From Trichosphaerium sp. ATCC 40318 (lineage: Eukaryota; Discosea; Flabellinia; Trichosidae): DNA of 28,738 bases. The stretch's first letter is position 1; each line of letters begins with the position of its first letter. The stretch is taken from NCBI GenBank assembly GCA_038496445.1, contig JALMLS010000296.1, positions 1 through 28,738 of the forward strand, read 5' to 3'. Position numbers and translations under genes: made by a program. Below are positions 1 to 10,516 of this stretch, one piece after another. The notes below the pieces were generated by a model, which made no database searches, was not told where the DNA came from, and saw only the letters and a program-made list of their open reading frames with translations.

Positions 1-697
1 TTCCTTTCGGTTAGAGATTTCCACAAAAGAAAAAGTTATGAATATTTCTGCACTGAAAACGTCTTAAATAAAACAGCGGTATTAACGCAAGCATAGCACC
101 TCGTTTTAAGTAAATATGAGCACAAAAAGAAGCGTAATACATTAAACAAACAAAATGCTTCAAAAAAGAGAAAGAAAATGGGTTATTACCATATGGCGCT
201 ATTTCAAAGTGTATTGTAGGCGAAGAAGCCAGTTTTACAATTACATCCCGTGATAATGCCGGAAAAGAGCTCGTATGTATTGTTTAGAGCGTTGTTATTG
301 GTTTTAAAGTGCGCACTAGGTTCTTGAAACCGTTCAGGTAAAGATAACCGGTCCTGAAGATGGAGTACTACCTACAATTAGGTACACTTTGGTGAAAAAT
401 CCATTACATGTCACTTTAAAGTGTCCAGAGTACGTTGATACCATTTGGCTTAGAGTGCCTTCTGTTGACACTTTGACAGGAAGGAGACTACGACGTAGAA
501 ATACTGGATAGTGATGACATCTATGTTGAATATGAAGGTACTAGTCAGAGTTCGGTTCATCATTGGTTTCTGAATTACTTGAAGGAAAGGAAGTTACCAA
601 GTATGTTAAGTCGATATGGTCACTTAAATTACCTGATTGGATGGATGTAGATATTGTAGATGGGCGTATAAACAAACGGTTCGTGCCTCAATATTAA
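1..697 (+). CDS. filamin-type Ig-repeat protein, 3' part (5' end unresolved)
   Basis: Spliced model with exons ending at 272, then 338-391, 480-537 and 585-697 (stop TAA 695-697). The first visible exon reads GEEASFTITSRDNAGKEL, the usual opening of a filamin/ABP repeat. The next gives VKITGPEDG, then EGDYDVEIL, which matches the closing GDY-V-I strand of the same fold. The tail (585-697) is basic and Trp-containing and I do not recognise it. The frames join only if introns 273-337, 392-479 and 538-584 are removed; unspliced, the region looks like a pseudogene. Exons upstream of about 187, and the start codon, could not be placed, so the gene may begin outside the window. Filamin repeats normally occur in cytoskeletal actin crosslinkers, but one repeat alone does not prove that role. 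Confidence 0.55.
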
Positions 698-724
698 TAA
701 ACATCCTGAACGTATAAGAAAATA

Positions 725-1483
725 ATGAGAATAAACAGGGAGAGTGAAACTGTTGATGAATTTCTAGAACGTTGTGATCCAACGAAGATAAGTAACATGT
801 ATGCGGATTGGATTCAGGTATAATGTTGAATCCATATCTCCGTTTGTGAGTTAACTGGTTTAGCTAAATTCCCCTGACTTCGTTGATGATGTACTAAAAA
901 TGACAAATAAACAAATTGAAGCTGAAGGTGTGGTGTAATATTTGACCCTCAAGTACTTGAGTTTCAGTGATTAATTAGTTCCTAGGCAAAAAAATATTGA
1001 AGTCAAAGGGGACGAAGGAAGAAAAAGCTGAAAAGATAAGCGCTCTTGCCAAAAAATCAGGATTACTTGCTGGCAAATGTAAGTCCGAATAATGTTCTCT
1101 TATTAAACCTAACTTGAGTGTAGGGCTGTTATTTCCAAAAACAAAGGAAGTGAAAGAAGTTTGGTCAATGGTAGCAAGCCTTGTAGATGATTCTTTGGCT
1201 AATTCGGCCAAAGTAGCAACGAAGGGTAAAAGACCGTTTTTTCTTACTTTTTTCTTTTTTTTAAAATGCAAACTTGCCTTACAAATGCTAAGGGAAACGT
1301 TCTCGAAGCCATATATTATGTATTTATACAAAGAACTTCCTTGATGAAGAAGATGTAAATAATGTTAGAAGAGCACTTAGGGAACGCGGGATTTCAAGAT
1401 CTATAAAGTACAAGGCGGATATCTACACTCATCTGAATGTTTATAACAATAAGATTGTAAACGAGTTTACTTACAAAGGCTGA
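725..1483 (+). CDS. DUF1917 / BLES03-like protein (spliced)
   Basis: Five exons: 725-817, 864-927, 986-1078, 1124-1225, 1293-1483. They total 543 nt, an exact 180-residue frame. Motifs follow the DUF1917 (basophilic leukaemia expressed protein BLES03/C11orf68) order: ETVDEFLERCDP near the N-terminus, GKWLFP at about residue 82, NSAKVATKG at about 110, then CIYTKNFLDEEDV, and YKADIYTHLNVY near the C-terminus. Each of these is split or out of frame in the raw sequence and comes into register only after splicing, which supports the model. The start is the first ATG in frame, 28 bp after the preceding gene's stop. The family is conserved across eukaryotes but has no firm biochemical function that I know of. 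It converges on the minus-strand gene ending at 1815. Confidence 0.8.
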
Positions 1484-1814
1484 TAAGCCAAACATAAAAC
1501 CTGCATATCTTAGCTTCCTTAGCTTGTTGTCAAATATTTTCTACTAATCTAAAGTCTCCTGTTGCCATTTTTTTTCAAGAACATACCAAACAATAACTTA
1601 TTTGAGCGAGTCACTATGAAAGACAAACCAACATACAAAGAAGTAATTAATCAGTTTTAAAGCATAATGGTCATTCGTAAACAGTCCAGTCTGAATAAGT
1701 CCAAAAACCACGCTTGGTTTGGTTCGTTGGTCATAATACAAATAATATAAAACAGTTTATTAGCGTATTTCTGCATTTTGAATGGCAGTTTAATATTCGA
1801 GCTTTCAGTGTCGT

Positions 1815-4800
1815 TTAGTCATAAATCACTTCGGGAAAGGATATGGTATCCCCTGTGTTATCTGTATCTATAAGAACAGTGACTTTATAAACCCAATGAA
1901 GAGCACATGATATATCTTCCCACAAAGAATTGTATTCCTTAATCATACCCGAACAGGAAGTCTCATAGAATAAAATGGATCCGAGGTAATTCTTTACAAT
2001 CTCATGCCAAAAATGACATGTCAACGAAACATTGACATAATCAGATGGAGCATGATGAAAGATACAAACAAGAACTTCAACCTGTAAAAAAAAAGTAAGT
2101 GGTGATGTTGAACCAATTGAACAGAAAAATACGTTTTCTCCTTTTCATCACAACCAGCACTTACAGGCATATTATCAATGATGCATAACTTCGTTTGAGG
2201 TTCATAAAGAGTCATAGCTTGTTTTGGATAAGAATTTGTATTTGACAGCATACGGCCAACTTGAACTGTCCAACATATTTCTTTGGCAGTAAATTTAGGT
2301 TTTAGCTCAGTTGCTATTTCTGATTTCCACGGTTTTCTTCCCAGATTCTAAAATAGTGAGAACCTTTTAGTCTTACTTTGGTCATGCGCACAGAAGTTAG
2401 TCTTCTCAAAGAAGTAAGGCATTCTCTATGCCAAGTATGTATCGGCCAATGAATCCTCATATTGTAAATTTTGACATCATGTGAAGTAAACAGAGAGAAT
2501 ATGTGTTTGTGCTCCATAATAAGTCTCATATTTGTTTGCCCTCTAGTTTGCCACTTTTTAACTGCTTCTTTGTCAAATTTATACATAATTGGTACAGTGA
2601 GGTCTAACATGACGTTTGTGAATCGTTCCTTAAATCTAACGAAGTGAGTGAGTTCTCAAACAAAAAACACGTGTTGAGTATGCTGTATACCGTTTCAGAG
2701 GTAGTCTTCCTTTGAATCTTAGTATGCGCGTATATACCTTCCATAAACGCAGCATTGATCCTAGAATAATGGTCTTCAAACAATAGAAATCCAACCTAAA
2801 CACAGTCAAACAAGAAGTTTAAAAAAAAAGCCAACAAAGCCTTGTACCTCTCGTAGGCTTTTTCAGCTTGGTATATAAAGTTGCTCATCAGTTCTTCATA
2901 ATGTTTATCATACCAACAGCATGCCTATAAATACCGTTAATTTAAACTTAGAGCTTCTTTCAGTACCTCTCTTTCTTCGCTTTTTAAGCTTTTTATTCGG
3001 TTAGAATGTTTTAAGATTGCAGCAGTTTGCTGTGGTTTTCTGTGTCTGTCGGTATACCGATACCAACGATACTCTGACTAATTAAATAATAAGTAGTTTA
3101 AGAGAATATTCTTGGTCACCTTTCTCATAGCTATATCCCAACGCCATTCCTTTTGATAATATGGATGAACAGGAGACAAAATCTCTTGTTGAACAGTAAT
3201 GTGTATTTGTTTTGGTAAGAACTCCTTTCAAAATGTGTTAACCCTTAGTTATACCTCTTCAAAAACCTTACATTTGGTAGTATGGCTATATGCAACATAA
3301 GCTGAATAACCATTAGGGACGCATTTCCTCCATAACTGCTAAGAAACGCATGTACAGGAAGACAACTAATAGCGTTTGTTATATGAACTGGAGAAGAGAG
3401 TACACTACCTTTTGATGGCTTTCTGCATAGCTTGTATATGTAATGGCTTTAGCAGTGAGCCTGATGGTAACTTTAATGATTTGCCAAGCATAATTGCATC
3501 CATAATGTCCACAGAAATTTCTTGTATAGCGTGAACTGCTATATTTTTTGGAAGCGCTTTCATCATAGGTCTTATGAAGCAAAGAAAAGAGCTTTGTAGC
3601 ATATTTTTCAAAGATCCATTACATATTGAGTCTACCTTGTTTTTTAAAATTTTAGCATGCTTGGCCCGTGTAGTGTGCTCATCAATGAACCTAAAGCAAA
3701 TGTGACATTTTAAAACGACAACTTCAAACCAAAACTCTGTACTTTTTGGCTTTGTTCTTCAATTTTTCATCTTCTAAGGAAACTACAGGTTCGTTTGTAC
3801 AAACCATAAAGTGATCAGGATCAGTATTAATAGGTGCTACAGAAAAACTTAACCAAAGTACACTAAGATGTGAAAAGTAAGTTGTACCATAAAACTCTGG
3901 AATATTTGGATCTTTCACCAAAGAAAACGCTTTTTTACGAGCTTCTGCGACAGTTCTTTTTACAAGTTAAGACATATATGTCGCGTGTTATAAAAAGAAG
4001 GTACGAAACTAAGTAATCTTTGAATTTAAAGGATACAATCCAGCAAAACGGCCTTTTTTTATCTTATTGGTATTAGTTGTACTATTGTATTTCTGGTAGG
4101 ATGTATCATGGTAACATTCGCGAGGTACTTTAACATGTCCATCCTTTTTAGACACCTTAAGAGGTGGCAAAATACGTGGAACATAAGGAGCATATCCATA
4201 ATTAGCCTAATTAAGAATAAAGATAAGCAATCCTTAGAAACAAAAGGTGTATGTACATATTTGCAAGTTACCCAATTTATTTCGTTTTTTATCGAGAAAC
4301 TAGGAGTTACTACCTTATACTTTTTACCAAAGCTTGCCTATAAATGTATCTCAGCAAACAAGCGTTGTATACAACGCAAAAATAACTCGCCTTTAATTTA
4401 ATATTGTCTACTTTGAAAAATCTACCTTTGCCGATATCAAGTCCCAAAGCTTGCTCCAAAACTATGAACAAAGTATTAAAAAAACAAGAAAAAAAGAAGA
4501 AAATAAAGGGTACTTCTCGCCACACATTCAGCGACAATCCAATATTCTTTACCAACTTTCATTTTTGTTTTACGTAATGTACCACTCGCTGTATAACGTT
4601 CAAGCAAAGTGTCTGTACAGAACCTAACATCCTTTAAAAAAAAAAAAACCAACCCAAAAAAATAGCTTTGATTTGCTGACAGATGAGGAATCGACTTACA
4701 ACAACTCAGGATTATGTGTCGCCATTATAACGAAGTGAGGTACTTTGTAGTCTCCCATCACACGCAATTTAACAAGAGCATATCTCACATACGGTCTACT

Positions 4801-5222
4801 AATTTTACAGTAAATCTGCTGACTCGGTTGGAAGTAATGATACTTTCCTTTGTATAAGCACCTTTAAACAAGTTTAACGTCAGCTGATTGCATCAGCAAG
4901 GTTATAGGTCGTACATTGCGTCCTTTTTAAGGTATCCTGCCTTCTCAAGCTTGTACTCAGCCCATTTTTCGAATTGTTGTATAAAAGCACATTGCTTCGC
5001 GTCAGTTATTGCTATAGTGTCGTTTGAGTCTGTTGTCGGTAGGTTTGACAAAGTATGGATATATTCGCCTCTCATTGCTTTATAATGGGTATACACATCT
5101 GCTTTAACCGTCAAACATGTATTTGAACTCTTAGAAAATATATCTCGCTTTTTGTCTCTGAATGCGATGTTTATACTGCCACTCTTGCGTTTCAAACTGT
5201 TATTGTGTTTGTCATCCCACAT
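1815..5222 (-). CDS. large multi-exon gene, family not recognised
   Basis: A chain of coding-looking exons on the minus strand from an ATG at 5220-5222 (MWDDKHNN) to a TAA at 1815-1817. Clear exons include 4910-5222; about 4695-4865 (KGKYHYFQPSQQIYC onward); about 4507-4610 (KVGKEYWIVAECVAR); about 4130-4215 (ANYGYAPYVPRILPP); about 3740-3960 (ARKKAFSLVKDPNIPEFY, then APINTDPDHF); 3410-3680 (FIDEHTTRAKHAKIL onward); about 3120-3300 (WRKCVPNGYSAYVAYSH onward); and several between 1815 and 3090. Most junctions fit short GT-AG introns, but the one near 3360-3410 does not close cleanly, so it could be two genes or carry a lesion. I see no signal peptide or catalytic motif. The final exon's SLTCHFWHEIV faintly recalls importin-13/transportin-3 HEAT repeats; I do not rely on it. 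Confidence 0.5.
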
Positions 5223-5392
5223 GTGACTAAATCTATATCAGAGGACTCCTTAGTTACAGCCAGCTATAGTTGTGGCAAGTTTTTGTTTTGTTAAGTTCGT
5301 ATTGAAAGGGCTTCGCGAAAATGATTTAAGATAACCCTGTTCAAAATGTAAACCAAGGTAATGTGAACCAATTGTTAACATTAGCTGTATTC

Positions 5393-5970
5393 CTACAGCT
5401 TCGCTACTGTGACTGTAGCAAACGAAAATAACTAAACTGGAAAGTATTTCAAAGAACAGATTTATATTACGAGATAAGACAACGTATTAAGCGAACAATA
5501 GCGTACTCCCATAGTTACGTCACCTGTACCAGCTTCTGGAGCAGTCCAGGTAAATGCTATATTTGTTTTCTTATTAGATCCATCGCGGTGACGAAGGCTA
5601 CCATTGCACGCGGGGTACCAGTCCACAAAATGCTGTCAGCTGTAAGTGCAGGGTGACCAGAAAGAATACTTCCAAAATTGTACCAGTAGGAGAGCCTGTA
5701 TAAAATGAAATGGTCACTCCCTACAAGTTCACCGGCCAAAGGAGTCGTCATGAAAAATCACAAAAAAAAAAAAACTGTCACAAATTTATTAGGAGGTTAT
5801 TTTCCTGTCCCTGTGAGAAGCAATTCCGTTGCAATTTCTTGTAAAAAACCTTTGGGAGTAAGGGCTCCGTCTTGACACTTATACAGAATAAAAGCATTTG
5901 TGAGGGTGTAGTAAAACTAACCATCAAGAAGTGTCATGTTTCATTTTTTGAACCGCCTATCGGTACAATA
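5393..5970 (-). CDS. Reeler-like domain protein (C-terminal exons certain, 5' end unresolved)
   Basis: Resolved exons are 5733-5751, 5670-5695, 5519-5632 and 5393-5431 (stop TAG 5393-5395). The third reads through ACNGSLRHRDGSNKKTNIAF followed by TWTAPEAGTGD, the hallmark C-terminal half of a Reeler domain (Cys, then H-x-D, then S-K-T, then the TWTAP-GTG strand). The last exon supplies FSFATVTVAKL, matching the closing strand. An upstream segment near 5850 reads PKGFLQE, which could be the KGFL strand of the same domain; how it joins is unclear. Reeler domains are usually extracellular in animals, and in protists occur in secreted or membrane proteins; no signal peptide could be assigned here. 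Unspliced, the region shows frameshifts, so pseudogene status is the main alternative. Confidence 0.5.
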
Positions 5971-6019
5971 GGACTTGACCAGCTGGCCAAATTGATCACT
6001 ATTTCCCTTGGTGTCATCA

Positions 6020-7366
6020 TTTTTATTTTTGAACATACCTTTTATTGCTACTGTCAAATGAACTTTTGTCATCATGTCCACAGTAGAGAGTGGTGGCCAA
6101 CTTTACGATTTCATTGTTATTTATTGCAACAGCAACAGTTTTGTCCAATGGTGCCAATCTTGTGTATCCCACAGGCACTTTTTTAGCAAGTAATTGCTTC
6201 AAAGCCACTGACAGTGGTTAGTATTACATGATGCAGTAGCGTCTAAGCCATATTCCCCCGGCTTGTTGAGATCCATGGCTGAACAAAAATAAGAGTCACA
6301 TGTAAAAAAATGGCACCTTCCAATTGTTTTCGACCATTTTGCACATGATACAAGGATTCCTTTGGTGTGAGATGAGGCTATATCAAAGCATTCATAAAGT
6401 CAATCAGATGCCTAGTTCGAATCATCGAGACACTTCAATTCTATGGCCCATGCGTATGGTTTCTTAATGTTGTGAGTTTTTATATGGCAATTGAAATATT
6501 ATGATGGAATACAGATTTCATCAACACAAGTGAAATAACCTGGTACCATGTGGCGCTTAAAGACAATCACTAGAAATGAATGTACCTTGTTAGCATCAAA
6601 TTTCATGTTGGCAGAGATATTGAAGTAGTGATTAAGTGGCAACAAACCTGTTTTCACAGTAAATAATATTTGTGCTTCACCTGTGCTCCACAATGTGCAA
6701 ATCTTCCATATTCCAATAATCCCATGCCATATCACTATGCCAGAGAAGTTCGTCATATGGGTAGTGATCCCATTTTTTAGGTCAGTGTGATGTTGTTCAT
6801 ATGTGCTTGTGAATAACAAGTTTTCAAAAATCTTATTATCCCACTTGAAGGTGAAAAATGCCATTGGTGTCTTGGCTTTTCCAATACCAATAATGTTACG
6901 TTGTATTTTAAGTTTAGTACAAACGTCTACCACGGGATAGTCAACATAGGTAAATCCGTAAGGCTTCAATGCTGCTGTCAAAATCGGAGCCCAAAGAAAT
7001 ATTAGTTGCCAGTATCGCAGATGTTATGAAGTACATACTGTATGGATTCTCTGTTTGAACGTTTCAACACACGCTCCTTTGGGCGTTTTCCATAATAGTT
7101 GGAAAAGCCAAGTCGTTGTTGCGACATTGGGGAGTTACGTGTTCTTTATTGTGAAATCCACAATTTTTGGGTTTACATAAGTTGACTTTTTTGATGACGA
7201 CTCGATGGGCCGGACTTAATTTGTTAGGGAAAGAGGAACGTGCCTTGTACATTGAGGTATCGCTCGCAGGGGCTATTGAGCACATCCTCATACATAAATT
7301 GCCACTGTTCACTGGACAAATTGTTACTGAGCACTCCCAAAAGCGAACAATGAGGCTATAAAGCAT
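6020..7366 (-). pseudogene. decayed piggyBac-like (DDE_Tnp_1_7) transposase
   Basis: One minus-strand frame from about 6981 down to about 6220 resembles a piggyBac-family transposase. KVHSFLVIVFKRHMVPGYF runs into CVDEICIPS, the K-P-PG-VDE block with the first catalytic Asp. KKPYAWAIELKCLDDS and FFTCDSYFCSAMDL (second Asp block, normally DN/DSYF-S) follow. LKQLLAKKVPVGYTR then AVAINNNEIVKLATTLY corresponds to the W-D-V-LS strand, without its aspartate. The frame has in-frame stops (TAA at 6499-6501, then TAG and TGA between about 6370 and 6415), and a shift near 6200. Segments up to 7366, such as SEQWQFMYEDVLNSP, look like the N-terminal part in other frames. I could not locate terminal repeats or flanking TTAA duplications. 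Clearly non-functional. Confidence 0.55.
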
Positions 7367-7505
7367 GTAAAGAGAAGAATAAGCCCGATATCATCATTTT
7401 TGAAGTTGCTTTCGCTAATGAAATATCAGGTGATAAAACAATACATTTTATTAATATTGTTAGGATGCCTGAGTACAAAAACATTATCAATGCACAGAAA
7501 ATGCC
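7367..7505 (+). other. possible 3' fragment of another reverse-transcriptase element
   Basis: The plus strand encodes NKPDIIIFEVAFANEIS and then HFINIVRMPEYKN before a stop near 7510. The pattern K-PDI-I-EVA resembles the short C-terminal block found downstream of the reverse transcriptase in some LINE-type elements. It is short and has no other supporting motif. The rest of 7510-7990 has only short coding-like snatches interrupted by stops. Confidence 0.2.
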
Positions 7506-8425
7506 TTAAACTCACATGAATTCAGCCATATGGGCTTGTTTGTGGCGAGATACTGATACAGCTCACAGAGAATATCTACATTATGTAGCGGACCAGGTTT
7601 TTTGCTCCAGGCTGTGATATTGCAAGCATGCGAAGAGGCCAGTCACAAAAAGAGATATTGTCGCTAAGTTAGGTAAGTAGCATAAACGGCTAGCTACCTA
7701 TTTTGAATTGAATCCACGAATAAACGTCGTGATAAAACATACAAGTGGAGTGATATGTTGTGTGCTACCACTTCAATACGTTATGTAATCGTTGGTAAAC
7801 TGGTGGTCTATACAACGAGAAACAATACTTGTGAAGTTCAGCAGAACTCTGCGTGTTTTATGGTTCATAAAAATGGTGAATCTAATTTACCGGTTTTCGA
7901 TTCGTCATGATACGAATAATGGACAAATAGTCTTAAAAGTATTGCCGGTTTCTTGCTGGATTTTTTTTTACGAATTAAAAGAGGATTAAGGCATAGTTGC
8001 AAGGCGTTGCTGCTTAAGTTTGCAGTTTACCCGATATTACGATAAAGAAACTTCTTTTCTTTTTTGCGAAGCACCTCTTCGTAAAATCAACAAGTTTTTT
8101 GTATCTACAGCGAAAGGGACTCGCTCTCTCTCAAGTGGTTGCATTATATGAGCGTTACACGTTACTGACAAACTGCAATAGCGGTTGTGTCCCGATAGAA
8201 ACTTTAGCAGTAGCAAGGCACATCGGAGACGGTATACAGGAGACACTTGCAAACATAGGAGATGGGGTATGTCACCAAAAGCGAACAGGGTACAAGCTTG
8301 TGCCACAGCAACACACACAGCGAAAGACGAACGCCAACGGAGCGGTAGAGAGTACGCAACGCAAGAAAGAAAGAAAGCCGCAATATATACTAACAAGAAA
8401 ATTTAACCGCTATAAAAACCGAACT

Positions 8426-10516
8426 ATGACAAACAAAAATAAGGCATATAAAGGTGCCCTAGGACAGAGAAAAAAGGCTCGCAACCTTAAAGTGCGCTAT
8501 AGCTGCAAGGATAAACAAAGAAAGGAGACAAACCGTAACAGTGAAAAACGCACTGAATACACCCTACGAGAATCGCTCGAAGCCCAAATGGGTCTAGACG
8601 AGGAAGCGTACTATAATATACTAGCCGTAAAAATGCGTAATAACGACGCACAAACTGAAAAGACTCACAGACCCAGAAACAGCAATATAACATATGAAAC
8701 GATACGAGAAAACATTACGCAGATAAGGAATAAAATCGCAAAAACAGAAGCCACTCGGAAATACACGCACAACACTACCGCACGCCATAGCAAAGTGAGT
8801 GCACGAACCAAACTTGTAAAACACGACATCGCCAAAACTAGCGGTGTTAGGTGGGCAAAGGCCCAAAATAAACAAATTTCTTCCACAAATAATCGCACCA
8901 AAATTCAAATTGCCAACCACTGCCACGTAACACACACCCATCCGCATATGTCAAGATTCATCGGTTCCCTACCGCCACTGGGTGGCAACAGAAATACAAA
9001 CCCAACATCAACTGCAACAGCTCCAACTACTACGCAAAATCACATAGACGAACACTTTGGACACTCAAACGCCTCTCACTTCGAGAATGGACCGCAACTA
9101 GTACACGGTGTGTATCCTCTCTTCGTGATCCTACAAGGCGATGATACCTCCAGCAGACAAGTAGAATTATTTGCACAAAACGAGCTACAGAAGACAGATC
9201 ACCCGTACACGATTGAACCAGGTGTCGACTTCGTCCCTTTCTCTATCGTAGCCCTCCACTCAGAGCATGCAGCTGCTGACGTCGCCAAACTTATATGGGC
9301 AGCAGGTGGTGAAGCATATTTTGCTAGTCACATGCAACCAGCCGTCTGCCGTATACAGCTACACACCACAAACGCCCAGTACAACCGAAGCCAACAAAAC
9401 AACGCCCAACAACCGCAGTACAACAGCTACAACTACAACCCATGCGACGAAACAGCAACAGGATTGAACAGTCAACAACGCGACCGCATACAAAAGAGAT
9501 ATCCAAAAGCCATTGCTCTCGCCACTGGTTGGAAGGGAAGATACGGTACCATGATATTCTACTCGCACCTAACGCGAAATGAAGCATTGTTCTCGACTGG
9601 CATACTCGGTATCACGGAACACCCAATCATCCTCACGCCACCTATCAGACCAGTATATCCATTCACACTAGTAGTAAAAGGCCTCCCAAAACGTATGAGC
9701 GTATCAAGAGCTAGACACCTGGTGTATATGTGTATGAACAAGCGCTCATCCAAGAAGAACATCGCTGTTGGCAGATCAATTTACCGCAAAATATGTGCTG
9801 GATACGCATTCATCACCTACTCGTCCCAAGAAGCTATGAACGAGGAGCTCTGTCGCGCGAGTTCGACCGCCAACTACCAAGACGTACTAATCAACAACCG
9901 CCCACACGAATATGACGAAACGTGGAACTACAGATCCAACACGTCGGCCAAGAACCCAAAGAAAGATGAAGAAAAGACGCTCACTGATATGTACAAGGAC
10001 AAGTTTGATGAACACTGGCGCTCACTAAACATGCACCAAGTCTACCTAGAAAGGCTCATCTCCTGGTACCACTTTTTCTGCACCACTCGCATAGTAAATG
10101 ACACTTACACCTCTCTAGTATGGACGGTCTTAACCTCCAAATGGACGACCTACGCAACAAGACCTCAGAACTGGCACAATTCAACATCAAGCACGTCATC
10201 GGTACAACTGGCAAAAACTACGACGCACAACAAAACGACAGCGAGAACGTCGCCACGCAAACAGGTGCCATCGAAGGAGACGTACAAATGCCAGACTTCA
10301 ATGGAGAGAACAGCAAAGACAAGGAAACGACGGCTGGTAAACGCAACACGACCAAAGAAAAAACAGGCGTTAGCCCAGCAAAGAAAAAGCAACGCGCCAA
10401 ATAAAATTGTAATGACCAAACAAATAAAAATAACCAACGTTTCGTCATACCTTTTTCTCCTCTTTTGTGCCCAACCCCTCCTCTACTCCCTTCTTGTTGC
10501 AGTGTTCAAGCCATGA
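8426..10516 (+). CDS. LINE ORF1 protein with RRM-like domain
   Basis: The first ATG of a long frame (open from 8099) is at 8426, giving 696 residues. The N-terminal 200 residues are strongly basic (Lys/Arg/Asn/Thr-rich), fitting RNA binding. A Gln/Asn-rich linker lies at about 9370-9480. An RRM-like fold follows at about 9655-9900: RNP2-like FTLVVKGLP and RNP1-like AGYAFITY. A related beta-alpha-beta stretch at about 9110-9350 (FVILQGDDTS onward) may be a second degenerate one. ORF1 proteins with RRMs bind the element's own RNA and form RNPs in other LINEs. The frame ends at TGA 10514-10516, overlapping the ORF2 ATG. From about 10120 an alternative frame (see separate entry) also looks coding, so the true C-terminus is uncertain. 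Confidence 0.75.
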   Translation: MTNKNKAYKGALGQRKKARNLKVRYSCKDKQRKETNRNSEKRTEYTLRESLEAQMGLDEEAYYNILAVKMRNNDAQTEKTHRPRNSNITYETIRENITQIRNKIAKTEATRKYTHNTTARHSKVSARTKLVKHDIAKTSGVRWAKAQNKQISSTNNRTKIQIANHCHVTHTHPHMSRFIGSLPPLGGNRNTNPTSTATAPTTTQNHIDEHFGHSNASHFENGPQLVHGVYPLFVILQGDDTSSRQVELFAQNELQKTDHPYTIEPGVDFVPFSIVALHSEHAAADVAKLIWAAGGEAYFASHMQPAVCRIQLHTTNAQYNRSQQNNAQQPQYNSYNYNPCDETATGLNSQQRDRIQKRYPKAIALATGWKGRYGTMIFYSHLTRNEALFSTGILGITEHPIILTPPIRPVYPFTLVVKGLPKRMSVSRARHLVYMCMNKRSSKKNIAVGRSIYRKICAGYAFITYSSQEAMNEELCRASSTANYQDVLINNRPHEYDETWNYRSNTSAKNPKKDEEKTLTDMYKDKFDEHWRSLNMHQVYLERLISWYHFFCTTRIVNDTYTSLVWTVLTSKWTTYATRPQNWHNSTSSTSSVQLAKTTTHNKTTARTSPRKQVPSKETYKCQTSMERTAKTRKRRLVNATRPKKKQALAQQRKSNAPNKIVMTKQIKITNVSSYLFLLFCAQPLLYSLLVAVFKP
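10120..10404 (+). other. alternative -1 frame over the ORF1 3' end, Lys-rich
   Basis: A 94-residue frame overlaps the last 400 nt of ORF1 in the -1 frame. It starts MDGLNLQMDDLRNKT, is hydrophilic, and ends with a basic KKKQRAK followed by TAA. It looks more protein-like than the overlapping ORF1 frame, which is Thr/Ser-rich here and ends hydrophobic. It lies in the same frame as ORF2, with the single TAA at 10402-10404 separating them. It may be the real ORF1 C-terminus reached by frameshifting or by a one-base lesion in this copy, or it may be fortuitous. Confidence 0.35.

Noticed and set aside
975-1331. 118-codon minus-strand frame
   Set aside because: Antisense shadow of the DUF1917 exons, which have clear family motifs on the plus strand.
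1-5300. Left region as a decayed virus or Polinton-like element
   Set aside because: Splicing resolves several segments into ordinary cellular domains (filamin-type, DUF1917, Reeler-like), and no capsid, packaging or polymerase motif is seen.
6408-6424. tRNA-like GTTCGAATC box
   Set aside because: No acceptor stem, D-arm or anticodon arm around it; it lies inside the transposase relic.
8030-8050. Possible LINE target-site duplication (TTACCC shared with 15688-15693)
   Set aside because: Only six bases match and the element's 5' edge is unknown; too weak to call.
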